Positions 43,592 to 51,306 of a stretch of 64,000 nucleotides of DNA are shown one piece after another. The stretch is taken from the NCBI GenBank assembly GCA_963807305.1, contig CAWEBN010000016.1, positions 69,356 to 133,355 of the forward strand, given 5' to 3'. The notes below the pieces were generated by a model, which ran no database searches, was not told where the DNA came from, and saw nothing but the letters and a program-made list of their open reading frames with translations. This DNA is from JAOPZW01 sp963807305 (GTDB lineage Bacteria > Actinomycetota > Thermoleophilia > Solirubrobacterales > Solirubrobacteraceae). Position 1 is the first letter of the stretch. Every line of letters begins with the position of its first letter. The position numbers and the translations under genes are program-made.

Positions 43592-44510
43592 CCGCCCGCG
43601 TGTAGTCCCCCAGGCTCTCGATCAGCTCGCGGGCGCGCTCGACGACGCCGCCCCAGCGCAGGAAGCTGTGGACCATGTCGTCGTAGCGCTCGAGCGTCAC
43701 GTCGACGCCGGCGGCCCGCAGCGCCTCGGCGTAGCGCAGGCCGTCGTCGCGCAGGACGTCGTGGCCGGCAACGGCGATGTAGGCCGGCGCGACGCCCGCG
43801 AGGTCGTCGGCGTTCACCGGTGACGCATCGGGCTCCGCGCCGTCCGCGCCGGCGAGATACAGGCTCCAGCAGCGCTCCATGTCCTCCGCGCGCAGCAGGG
43901 CTCCGTCGGCGAACTCCCGGTAGGAGTCGCTGTCCATGGCGGCGTCGAGGGCCGGGTAGACGAGCAGCTGCGCGCGCACCGCCTCGCGCTCGTGGCGGGC
44001 GGCGACCGCCGCGAGGTTGGCGCCGGCGCTGTCGCCGCCGACCACCACGCGGGACGGGTCGGTGCCCAGCTGCCGCGCGCCGTCGCCGGCCGCCCAGGCG
44101 ACCGCGCTGCGCGCGTCGTGCACCGGCGCCGGGTAGGGGTGCTCGGGCGCCAGGCGGTACTCGACGCTCAGGCACACGGCGCCCGACGCGTTGGCCAGTT
44201 GGCGGGTCACGCGGTCGAAGGACTCGATGTCGCCGACGTACCAGCCGCCGCCGTGCAGCCACACGACCAGACCGAGCGGCTCGGCGGGGACGGTCGGCCA
44301 GTAGGCGCGCGCCCGCATGCGCCCGCCCTCGACGTCGGGGATGACCACGTCCTCGATGCGCGCGACCTCCTCCACGGGCCCGCCGAGCTCCAGCGCGGTC
44401 TGCAGATAGGCGGCGCGCTCGGCCTCGAGGTCGGGCGGGCCGGGCTCGTCCTCGCGGGCGAGCGCGATCTCGAGCAACGCGCGGACCTGCGGGTGCAGGC
44501 CGGCGCTCAC
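43563..44510 (-). CDS. Alpha/beta hydrolase, hormone-sensitive-lipase-type esterase
   Basis: 315 residues. The oxyanion-hole motif HGGGWYVGD (about 87) and nucleophile elbow GGDSAGANLAAV (about 162) define the HSL family. The catalytic Asp and His lie in GHDVLRDDG and MVHSFLRWGG. It should hydrolyse short-chain esters in the cytosol. The GTG start at 44510 overlaps the dxs stop by four bases (GTGA), so it is translationally coupled to dxs, although no role in isoprenoid synthesis is known for such enzymes. Confidence 0.92.
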   Translation of the reverse strand: MSAGLHPQVRALLEIALAREDEPGPPDLEAERAAYLQTALELGGPVEEVARIEDVVIPDVEGGRMRARAYWPTVPAEPLGLVVWLHGGGWYVGDIESFDRVTRQLANASGAVCLSVEYRLAPEHPYPAPVHDARSAVAWAAGDGARQLGTDPSRVVVGGDSAGANLAAVAARHEREAVRAQLLVYPALDAAMDSDSYREFADGALLRAEDMERCWSLYLAGADGAEPDASPVNADDLAGVAPAYIAVAGHDVLRDDGLRYAEALRAAGVDVTLERYDDMVHSFLRWGGVVERARELIESLGDYTRAVNRRDRDVA

Positions 44511-46444
44511 GCGCTGGCGAGCGCGCCCGTGCCGGCCGCGATGGCGGCCTCGATGCGCTGGGCGATCGCCCGGCCGGTGAAGCCGACCTCGGCGTGCAGC
44601 AGCGCGGGCTTGCCGTGCGTGACGTAGCGGTCGGGCAGGCCGATGCGCAGGATGCGCGGAACCTGACCGCCCGCGTCGTTGAGGCACTCCCAGACGGCCG
44701 AGCCGAACCCGCCCGCCAGGACGCCCTCCTCGACGGTCACGAGCAGGTCGTGCTCGGCCGCCAGCGAGCTCAGCAGATCCTCGTCGAGCGGCTTGGCGAA
44801 GCGGGCGTCGGCCACCGTGACGTCGAGGCCGCCCTCGGAGAGCAGGTCCGCCGCCTCCAGCGCCTTCTGCACGCCGCTGCCGTAGCCGACGAGCGCGACC
44901 CTGTCGCCCTCGCGCAGGACCTCGCCGCGGCCGATCTCGATCGGCTTGACCGCGCGCGGCAGCGGGACGCCGACGCCCTCGCCGCGCGGGTAGCGCAGCG
45001 CGACCGGGCCGGCGTCGTAGGTGAGGGCGGTGCGCAGCATGCGGGTCAGCATCGCCTCGTCGCGCGGCGCCATGAGGACGATGTTGGGCAGGCAGCGCAG
45101 GTAGGCGATGTCGAAGGCGCCGTGGTGCGTCGGGCCGTCGTCGCCGACCAGGCCGGCGCGATCCATGGCGAAGACGACGTTGAGCTTCTGCAGGCAGACG
45201 TCGTGGACGATCTGGTCGTAGGCGCGCTGGAGGAAGGTCGAGTAGATGGCGCAGACGGGCTTGGCACCCTCGAGCGACAGGCCTGCGGCGAAGAGGACCG
45301 CCTGCTGCTCGGCGATGCCCACGTCGAAGTAGTGGTCGGGCTCGGCCTGCTGGAGGATGCTCAGCCCGGTGCCGGAGTTCATGGCCGCCGTGATGCCGAC
45401 GACGCGCGGGTCGCGCTTGACCTCGCGGACCATCGCCTCGCCGAAGACCTGCGTGTACTGCGGCGGAGCCGTGCTCGACGCGGGCTTCGATGGCACCGCG
45501 GCGCCGGAGACGATCGAGCCCGGCTTGGCGGCGTGCCAGCGCTCCATCCCCTCCAGGCCGCCGTCCTCGGCGGGGGCGAAGCCCTTGCCCTTCACGGTGG
45601 CGATGTGGACGACGACCGGCCGGTCGGCCGCGAGCGCCTGGCGCAGCGCGCGCCGCAACGCCGGCATGTCGTGGCCGTCGATGACGCCGGTGTAGGCCCA
45701 GTCGAGCTCCTCCCACAGCAGGCCGGGCGCCCAGAATGACTTGATCGACTCCTTGAGCTGCGGGCCGAGGCGCTCGAAGGCGCTGCCGATGCCGCCGGGC
45801 AGCTCGGTCAGCTTGTGCTCGACGCCCTCGCGTGCGTGCCACAGCTTCGGGTTGAGCCGCACGCGGTTGAAGTAGCGCGACAGCGCCCCGACGTTCGGGG
45901 CGATCGACATCCCGTTGTCGTTGAGGACGACGACGATCGGCGTGCCCAGGCCGCCCGCCTGGTGGATGGCCTCGAAGGCCACCCCTCCGGTCATGGCGCC
46001 GTCGCCGATGACGGCGACGACCTTGCCGGCGTCCGGCTCGTCGCGCAGGCGCATGCCCTCCTTGAGCCCGACGGCGTAGCCGATCGAGGTCGAGGCGTGG
46101 CCGGCGCCCATGATGTCGTGCTCGGACTCCTCGATCGAGCAGAAGGGCGCCAGGCCCTCGTATTGGCGGATCGTGGGCAGCTGGTCACGGCGCCCGGTGA
46201 GGACCTTGTGGGGGTAGGCCTGGTGGCCGACGTCCCAGACGATCTTGTCCGTCGGCGAGTGCAGCAGCGAGTGCAGCGCCACCGCCAGCTCGCAGGTGCC
46301 GAGGTTGGCGCCGAAGTGCCCGCCGATCTGGCCGACCGTGTCGATGATGTGCTCGCGCACCTCCTGGGCGACCTGGACGAGCTCGTCCTCGCTGAGCTCG
46401 TGGAGGTCCTGGGGGCGGTCGATGCGATCGAGGATGCGGGCCAT
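44507..46444 (-). CDS. dxs: 1-deoxy-D-xylulose-5-phosphate synthase
   Basis: 645 residues. First enzyme of the MEP isoprenoid pathway, joining pyruvate and glyceraldehyde 3-phosphate with thiamine diphosphate. Motifs are WDVGHQAYPHKVLTGRRDQL, GAGHASTSIGYAVGL, the ThDP/Mg site GDGAMTGGVAFEAIHQAG ... NDNGMSIAPNVG, the transketolase central domain VGIAEQQAVLFAAGLSLEG, and DRAGLVGDDGPTHHGAFDIAYLR. The length is normal. ATG 46444 lies 13 bases after the prenyl synthase gene, in the nusB-xseB-prenyl synthase-dxs-esterase operon. Confidence 0.97.
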   Translation of the reverse strand: MARILDRIDRPQDLHELSEDELVQVAQEVREHIIDTVGQIGGHFGANLGTCELAVALHSLLHSPTDKIVWDVGHQAYPHKVLTGRRDQLPTIRQYEGLAPFCSIEESEHDIMGAGHASTSIGYAVGLKEGMRLRDEPDAGKVVAVIGDGAMTGGVAFEAIHQAGGLGTPIVVVLNDNGMSIAPNVGALSRYFNRVRLNPKLWHAREGVEHKLTELPGGIGSAFERLGPQLKESIKSFWAPGLLWEELDWAYTGVIDGHDMPALRRALRQALAADRPVVVHIATVKGKGFAPAEDGGLEGMERWHAAKPGSIVSGAAVPSKPASSTAPPQYTQVFGEAMVREVKRDPRVVGITAAMNSGTGLSILQQAEPDHYFDVGIAEQQAVLFAAGLSLEGAKPVCAIYSTFLQRAYDQIVHDVCLQKLNVVFAMDRAGLVGDDGPTHHGAFDIAYLRCLPNIVLMAPRDEAMLTRMLRTALTYDAGPVALRYPRGEGVGVPLPRAVKPIEIGRGEVLREGDRVALVGYGSGVQKALEAADLLSEGGLDVTVADARFAKPLDEDLLSSLAAEHDLLVTVEEGVLAGGFGSAVWECLNDAGGQVPRILRIGLPDRYVTHGKPALLHAEVGFTGRAIAQRIEAAIAAGTGALASA

Positions 46445-46457
46445 GGAGGGCTACAGG

Positions 46458-47333
46458 CTACGCGGTGCGGGTGAGGATGAAGTCGGCGATCTGCTCGAGC
46501 TCGGCCGCGCCCGTCGGAGCGGCCTCTCGCAACGAGGCGCGTGCGGACTCATGGCACTCGCGGGCCAGGTCGCGCGCGCCGTCGACGCCGAAGTGGCTGA
46601 CGTAGGTCCGCTTGCCCATGCGCTCGTCGCTGCCGCTCGGCTTGCCCAGCGCGGCGTCGGTGCCGGTGACGTCGAGGATGTCGTCGACGATCTGGAAGAG
46701 GACGCCCAGCTCGGCGGCGAAGCGCCGCCACGCCGCGGTGGCGGCCGCGTCCATGCCGGCCAGCAGCAGCACGCAGACGACGGAGGCGCCGATCAGCCGC
46801 CCCGTCTTGAGTGCGTGCAGGCGCCGCAGCTCCTCGGGCGTCTCCCCCACCCCGGCGACGTCGAGGTACTGCCCGCCGACCATCCCGTCGACTCCGGTGG
46901 CGGCAGCCAGCTCGCCGGCCGCGGCGAGCACGAGCTTCGGCTCGCCGGCCTGCTCACCGAGGAGGTGGCGGAAGGCCTCGGCGTAGAGGCCGTCGCCGGC
47001 GAGGATCGCGACGTCCTCGCCGAACTTGACGTGGCACGTGGGACGCCCGCGGCGCAGATCGTCGTCGTCCATCGCCGGCAGGTCGTCGTGGATGAGCGAA
47101 TACGTGTGGATGAGCTCGATGGCGGCGGCCAGCGGCAGCACGCCCACGGGGTCGCGGCCGATCGCGCGTGCCGTGGCGAGGGTCAGCACGGGCCGGATGC
47201 GCTTGCCGCCGGCCAGCAGCGAGTAGCGCATCGCCTCCTCGAGCCCGGCCGTCTGCGGCGCGGCGCTCGGGAAGCGCAGTTCGGCGAGATAGCGCTCGAC
47301 CGTGTCGCGCAGGGCCTCTGGGTAGGCGCTCAC
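46458..47333 (-). CDS. ispA: Polyprenyl synthetase (farnesyl/geranyl diphosphate synthase type)
   Basis: 291 residues. Condenses IPP with allylic diphosphates. The first Asp-rich motif DDLPAMDDDDLRRGRPTCH has the two-residue insertion of bacterial FPP synthases. The second is FQIVDDILDVTGTDAALGKPSGSD. GGKRIRPVLTLATARAIG and KTGRLIGASVV are also standard. The length fits short-chain (C15-C20) products; chain length cannot be fixed by eye. It follows xseB with no gap, its GTG start directly abutting the xseB stop. Confidence 0.94.
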   Translation of the reverse strand: MSAYPEALRDTVERYLAELRFPSAAPQTAGLEEAMRYSLLAGGKRIRPVLTLATARAIGRDPVGVLPLAAAIELIHTYSLIHDDLPAMDDDDLRRGRPTCHVKFGEDVAILAGDGLYAEAFRHLLGEQAGEPKLVLAAAGELAAATGVDGMVGGQYLDVAGVGETPEELRRLHALKTGRLIGASVVCVLLLAGMDAAATAAWRRFAAELGVLFQIVDDILDVTGTDAALGKPSGSDERMGKRTYVSHFGVDGARDLARECHESARASLREAAPTGAAELEQIADFILTRTA

Positions 47334-47546
47334 CTACAGCAGGGAGTCCTGGCCCGGGATGGGCTCCTGCTGCGCGGCGCGGGCCATGCGCTCGAGCTCG
47401 GCGGAGGCCTGGGAGGCCACCCCGGCCGCGTCCTCGACCAGCCCGGCGGCGGCGTCGGCCGAGAGGTCGCCGGTGCGCAGCTGCTCGGCCGCGCGCTCCA
47501 GGCGCGCGACGAGCGCATCGAGGGTGGTGGTGTCGACCTCGCTCAT
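47334..47546 (-). CDS. xseB: Exodeoxyribonuclease VII small subunit
   Basis: 70 residues, the normal length. A helical hairpin typical of XseB is seen: TTLDALVARLERAAEQLRTGDLSADAAAGLVEDAAGVASQASAELERM. The usual FEEAL..LE..V..LE.G opening is replaced by a more degenerate form, so the identification rests partly on size and on its location between nusB and the prenyl synthase, a common bacterial order. The large subunit xseA, usually adjacent, is not in the window. ATGA overlap with nusB. Confidence 0.75.
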   Translation of the reverse strand: MSEVDTTTLDALVARLERAAEQLRTGDLSADAAAGLVEDAAGVASQASAELERMARAAQQEPIPGQDSLL

Positions 47547-47956
47547 CGGTACGCCCCATTCTCGCCCATCTCGCGCAGCGCGGCGGCCAGGATGCCGTTG
47601 ACGAAGCCCGGCGCCTCGGCCCCGCAGAAGCGCTTGGCGGTCTCGACCGCCTCGGAGATGGCGCCCTCGGGCGGGATCGGGACGTCGCCCGGGGCCGCGT
47701 CGGGGTGGACCATCTCGAGCAGGGCGATGCGCATGATCGCTCGCTCGAGCGGCGCGATGCGGTCGAGTGTCCAGCCGCGCGCGTGGCGCTCGATGCGCCC
47801 GTCGAGGTCCTCGCCGTAGTCCTGGGCGGCGTAGGCCAGCGCGCGCGTGAAGGTCGACGCGTCGCGCTCGAAGAGGTCGTCGAGCTCGCGTCCGGTGACG
47901 TCGTGCTGGTAGAGCGCGAAGACGGCGGCGCGACGCTGGTCGGTCCGGCGGGACAT
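47543..47956 (-). CDS. nusB: Transcription antitermination factor NusB
   Basis: 137 residues, all helical. RRTDQRRAAVFALYQHDVTGREL forms the RNA-binding N-terminal helix, followed by HARGWTLDRIAPLERAIMRIALLEM and PIPPEGAISEAVETAKRFCGAEAPGFVNGILAAAL, the standard C-terminal signature. Works with NusA, NusE and NusG at boxA in rRNA transcription. It overlaps xseB by four bases and heads the isoprenoid operon. In related genomes efp lies directly upstream; here an ArsR/SRPBCC pair intervenes. Confidence 0.95.
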   Translation of the reverse strand: MSRRTDQRRAAVFALYQHDVTGRELDDLFERDASTFTRALAYAAQDYGEDLDGRIERHARGWTLDRIAPLERAIMRIALLEMVHPDAAPGDVPIPPEGAISEAVETAKRFCGAEAPGFVNGILAAALREMGENGAYR

Positions 47957-47979
47957 GCGGCCCCTACGCTAGCGGGCGC

Positions 47980-48297
47980 TCACGCCTCCTCGGCGAGGCG
48001 CTTGATCGCGGCCAGGCGCGCGTCCCATTGGGCGGCGAGGCCTGACATCCAGCGCCCGGTCGCGTCCAGGCGCTCGGTGCGGACGGTGTAGCGGACCTCG
48101 CGACCCTGCCGGCGCGCATCGACGAGCCCGGCGCGGTCGAGGACCGCCAGGTGCTTGACGACCGCCACGCGGCTGACCGGCAGCTCGCCGGCCAGCGTGG
48201 TGGCGGTCCCCTCGCCGCGCTCGGCGAGCAGGGTGAGCACGCGACGGCGGGTCGGGTCCGCCAGCGCGGTCAGGACCTCGTCCGTCGCGGCGCTCAT
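47980..48297 (-). CDS. ArsR-family transcriptional regulator (second copy)
   Basis: 105 residues of winged helix: EVLTALADPTRRRVLTLLAERGEGTATTLAGELPVSRVAVVKHLAVLDRAGLVDARRQGREVRYTVRTERLDATGRWM. There is no metal-binding cysteine, as in SRPBCC-linked ArsR proteins. It is the second gene of a pair with an SRPBCC gene 16 bases upstream, the reverse order of the 13-kb pair. Repeated ACGTGTAA half-sites upstream of the pair are its probable operators. Confidence 0.9.
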   Translation of the reverse strand: MSAATDEVLTALADPTRRRVLTLLAERGEGTATTLAGELPVSRVAVVKHLAVLDRAGLVDARRQGREVRYTVRTERLDATGRWMSGLAAQWDARLAAIKRLAEEA

Positions 48298-48313
48298 CGT
48301 CGTTCGGGGCGCG

Positions 48314-48766
48314 TCAGGCGACGACGCGCGAGGCGTGCTCGGCGACGTGGCCGAGCTTGATGGGCCAGCCCCGGCTGTGGTCTGCGTGGACGTAGTCGCG
48401 CTCCTCGGTCGGGGCCTCGAGGGCGCCGAAACCGGTCTCGACGACCTTGAGAAGCGTTCCCTCCCCGTCGGCGCGCAGCGTGAACTCGACCAAGGTCGAG
48501 TTGCCGTCGACCGGCTCCTGCCGGCGGTCGCCGGTCACCGTCCAGCGATAGGCGAAGCGCTGGTTGGGCTCGACCTCGACGACGCGGCCGCGGACGATGC
48601 CGTGCTCGGCCCAGGTGAGGCTGAACACCCCGCCCGGACGGAGGTCGATCTCGGCGCCGGAGTCGCCGAACCAGCGGCCGAGATGCTCGGCGTCGGTCAG
48701 CAGCGACCACACCCGCTCGACGGGCGCTGCGATGACGGTCTCTCGTTCGATCTGCTCGGGAACCAT
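48314..48766 (-). CDS. SRPBCC (AHSA1) domain protein (second copy)
   Basis: 150 residues from ATG 48766. A single START-like fold: IERETVIAAPVERVWSLLTDAEHLGRWFGDSGAEIDLRPGGVFSLTWAEHG, then EVEPNQRFAYRWTVTGD and a C-terminal helix GWPIKLGHVAEHASRVV. A longer in-frame start at 48835 would run through the operator repeats and is rejected. It is the first gene of the SRPBCC-arsR pair. The hydrophobic pocket suggests lipid or small-hydrophobe binding, but the ligand is unknown. Confidence 0.9.
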   Translation of the reverse strand: MVPEQIERETVIAAPVERVWSLLTDAEHLGRWFGDSGAEIDLRPGGVFSLTWAEHGIVRGRVVEVEPNQRFAYRWTVTGDRRQEPVDGNSTLVEFTLRADGEGTLLKVVETGFGALEAPTEERDYVHADHSRGWPIKLGHVAEHASRVVA

Positions 48767-48792
48767 GTGGCGGCATCTCCCAGTGGTGGTTG

Positions 48793-48852
48793 AACGTGTA
48801 ACCGTGAGATTACACGTCATCGAGATGAGATGCAACCCTACGGTTACACGTT
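48793..48852. promoter_or_regulatory. ArsR-type operator array: ACGTGTAA half-sites
   Basis: ACGTGTAA (48794-48801) and TTACACGT (48810-48817) form a perfect dyad with 8 bases between. A third box, TTACACGT, is at 48844-48851. In addition AACGTGTAACCGT (48793-48805) and ACGGTTACACGTT (48840-48852) are 13-bp perfect inverted copies. The array lies between the SRPBCC start and the efp stop, where the pair's promoter must be. Confidence 0.65.
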
Positions 48853-48856
48853 TGGG

Positions 48857-49417
48857 CTAGGCGCGCGACATGTACTCGCCCGAGCGCGTGTCGACCTTGA
48901 CGCTGTCGCCGATGTCGACGAAGAGCGGGACGTTGATCGTCGCCCCGGTCTCCAGCGTGGCGGGCTTGGTCCCGCCGCCCGAGGCGGTGTCGCCGCGCAG
49001 CCCGGGGTCGGTCTGGGACACCTCGAGCACGACCGACGCCGGCAGCTGCAGGTCGCCGGGCTGCCCGTCGATGAAGAGCACGTCGACCGAGTCGTTGGGC
49101 TTCGTCCAGCGCAGCGCCTCGGCCACGCCACCCTCGGGCACGGCCATCTGCTCGTAGGACTCCGCGTCCATGAAGTGCGCGTCCGTGCCGTCGGTGTAGA
49201 GGAAGGTCATCTTGCGCGCCTCGGTGCGCACGGCGCGGAACTTCTCCCCTGCCCGGAAGGTCTTGTCGATGACGTTCCCGTCGGAGGCGCGGCGCAGCTT
49301 CGTGCGCACGAAGGCCCCGCCCTTGCCGGGCTTGACGTGCTGGAACTCGAGGACCTTGAAGACGGTGCCGTCGACCTCGATGTGGTTGCCGTTCTTGAGC
49401 TGGTTGGTACTGATCAT
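48857..49417 (-). CDS. efp: Translation elongation factor P
   Basis: 186 residues, the normal size. It relieves ribosome stalling at polyproline. KOW-like N-terminal domain: ISTNQLKNGNHIEVDGTVFKVLEFQHVKPGKGGAFVRTKLRR, whose tip loop PGKGG holds the lysine that some bacteria modify. The middle and C-terminal OB domains follow (FLYTDGTDAHFMDAESYEQMAVPE, VDVLFIDGQPGDLQLPASVVLEV ... PATLETGATINVPLFVDIGDSVKVDTRSGEYMSR). ATG 49417 has no clear ribosome binding site, and the frame is open upstream into a decayed gene without a stop between. Confidence 0.96.
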   Translation of the reverse strand: MISTNQLKNGNHIEVDGTVFKVLEFQHVKPGKGGAFVRTKLRRASDGNVIDKTFRAGEKFRAVRTEARKMTFLYTDGTDAHFMDAESYEQMAVPEGGVAEALRWTKPNDSVDVLFIDGQPGDLQLPASVVLEVSQTDPGLRGDTASGGGTKPATLETGATINVPLFVDIGDSVKVDTRSGEYMSRA

Positions 49418-50317
49418 CGGCCGATCAGTGTAGGGCGCACCCGCCGCGCGCAGCCGGGCGAGCGTGGGGCCCGGGCGGGCGATCGCCTGCGCCCAGGTGA
49501 CGCGCAGGACCCGTTCGCCGTGGGCCTCGAGGAGCGCTTGGCGCTCGGCGTCGTCCTCGCGCGCGAGCTGGTTGTCGTGCCATGTCGTGCTGTCGGCCTC
49601 GAGGACGAGGCGGTGCTCGGGCCAGCGGAAGTCGGGGACGGTTCGGCGACCCTCGACGTAGTAGGGCACGTTGACGTCGGGGTGGATGTGGCCCCCGCGC
49701 AGGATGAGGTCGAGGACGACGTCCTCGAGCTCGCTCTTGGTGGGCGCGGGGCCGGTGGCGATGATCTGGGCCAGCCGGGCCGCGCCACGTTTGCGGCGGT
49801 GGCGGGCGAGGGTCTCGGCGAGCTGGCGCACGTTGACGCGGTAGAGCGACTGGGCGCGGCGGGTGGCGGCGCGCAGCGGCTTGGGGTCCAGCGTGGCCGC
49901 GAGGTCGAGAAGGGTGCGGGCGGGCGAGGTGACCGGGATGCCGTGGTGGCGGGTGCGGTCGTCGAGGTCGAGGCTCCGCGTTCGATGCACGCGCAGGCCG
50001 GGATGGGCGCGCGGTACGGTGCCGAGCGACCGTCACCTCGGGGTGGCGCTCCTCCCACTGCATGAAGCCCCAGAGAGCGGCCGCCGAGTGGTGGCTCAGC
50101 ACCGCGCCGGCTCCGCACGCCTTGACGGCGGCGAGGAAGCGTCCCTCCAGCGGAAGGTTGGGGTGGCCCACCGCATAGACGCCACGGTGGATCGGGTGCA
50201 GGCGGCCGTTGCGCACGCGGGTGACACCACGGACTTCGGCGACAGGCGGCACGCAAACAGCTCATCGAGGGAGAGGACGCCCCACTGCTGCGCGGCGGCC
50301 CGCGCTATGTCGCATAT
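49418..50317 (-). pseudogene. Degenerate AbiEi/DUF559-type gene reading into efp
   Basis: Fragments in two frames together rebuild one protein. An AbiEi-like winged-helix start (IARAAAQQWGVLSLDELFACRLSPK) is followed by VRNGRLHPIHRGVYAVGHPNLPLEG and VLSHHSAAALWGF. A linker (VTSPARTLLDLAATL) leads to a C-terminal DUF559 endonuclease-like domain (VPDFRWPEHRLVLEADSTTWHDNQLAREDDAERQALLEAHGERVLRVTW). The frame slips near 50220-50232 and slips back near 50005-50020. No ATG or GTG is found at the proper N-terminus, and no stop follows before the efp ATG. These four defects indicate decay. Intact relatives are annotated as type IV antitoxin-like or DUF559 proteins. Confidence 0.75.
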
Positions 50318-50327
50318 CGGGACGCTG

Positions 50328-50363
50328 GTCGGGTTGAGTGCCGTTATGGCACGTCAACCCGAC
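50328..50363. repeat. Long inverted repeat between the decayed AbiEi-like gene and the M28 peptidase gene
   Basis: GTCGGGTTGAGTGCC (50328-50342) pairs with GGCACGTCAACCCGAC (50348-50363) around a GTTAT loop with one bulged C, 15 pairs in all. The position in a divergent promoter region suits an operator (AbiEi-type proteins bind inverted repeats at their own promoter) or a hairpin. Confidence 0.55.
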
Positions 50364-50460
50364 ACTCGTTGCTGGAGGCTGCGGGCATGCGCCCACGGTC
50401 GCGCCCGGCGGTGACGGAACAAGGCGCAGGGTGCAACGCGCCCGTGCGTAGGCTCGGCGC

Positions 50461-51306
50461 GTGATCCCCGCCCTCATTGCCGCAGTAAGCGTCGCGACGA
50501 CCCCAAGCGCAGCGGCCCCGCCGCCCGCGCCCTCGGCACAAGAGGCCTACACCTTCGCCGTCCAGCTCGCCAACCAAGGACCGCGCCCGGCTGCGTCAAC
50601 ACAAGAGCGCCGAGCCCACCAGAAAGCCGCGGCCCGCTTCCGCGCCGCGGACCTCCGCACGGGCTTCGAGCGCTTCGCCGTGCCGGGCAAGGGGACCTCG
50701 CGTGACGTCATCCGCATCCGCGACACCCCGGCGCGGTGCCTGGTCATCGTCATGGCCCACGCCGACACGGTCCCGCCCGCCCCCGGCGCCGACGACAACG
50801 CCTCAGGCGTCGGGACGATCGTCGCCCTCGCTCGCCCCCTCGCCACAGCCGCCGCGCCGGCGTGCGACACCTGGCTCGTAGCGACCGGCTCCGAGGAGCG
50901 GCCCTACACCAAACAGCCCGACCACCTCGGGGCGAAGGCCCTCGTGAAGCGCGTCAGGCGCACCCACCGGCTCGCCGACGTCCGCCTCGCGCTCTCCCTC
51001 GACGAGGTCGGCCGTGGCACGCGCTTCGAGCTGCGCTCCCCGGTCGCCGGCCCGCGGGCGACCGTGGAGACGCCGATCCTGACCGCGGCGCGAGCAGCCA
51101 GCGTCCACGTGACCTGGCTCCGAGACAGCGCGACCGGCAACTCCGACCACCGCGAGCTCGCCCTCGCCGGGGTTCCGGCAGCGAAGCTCGGCGTCCCCGA
51201 CGAGCCGCTGCGCCACACCGCGCAGGACACGCCGGACCGCCTGCAGCGCGGTGCCTTCGCCCGCGTGCTGCGCGTGGTCTGGCCGCTGCTGCGCGAGTTC
51301 AGCTGA
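50461..51306 (+). CDS. Secreted M28-family metallopeptidase
   Basis: 281 residues from GTG 50461. A signal peptide (IPALIAAVSVATTPSAAAPPPAP) is followed by an aminopeptidase-type domain with zinc ligands in MAHADTVPPAPGADDNASGVGTIVALA (His, bridging Asp), the ATGSEERPYTK segment with catalytic Glu, LSLDEVGRG, and ATGNSDHRELALAGVPA with a further ligand near the C-terminus (LRHTAQDTPDRL). Probably an exported aminopeptidase. It converges with the GMC oxidoreductase gene with 8 bases of overlap. Confidence 0.87.
   Translation: MIPALIAAVSVATTPSAAAPPPAPSAQEAYTFAVQLANQGPRPAASTQERRAHQKAAARFRAADLRTGFERFAVPGKGTSRDVIRIRDTPARCLVIVMAHADTVPPAPGADDNASGVGTIVALARPLATAAAPACDTWLVATGSEERPYTKQPDHLGAKALVKRVRRTHRLADVRLALSLDEVGRGTRFELRSPVAGPRATVETPILTAARAASVHVTWLRDSATGNSDHRELALAGVPAAKLGVPDEPLRHTAQDTPDRLQRGAFARVLRVVWPLLREFS

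Noticed and set aside
48766..48835. Longer N-terminus for the second SRPBCC protein
   Set aside because: It would translate the operator repeats; homologous folds start at the MVPEQIE methionine.
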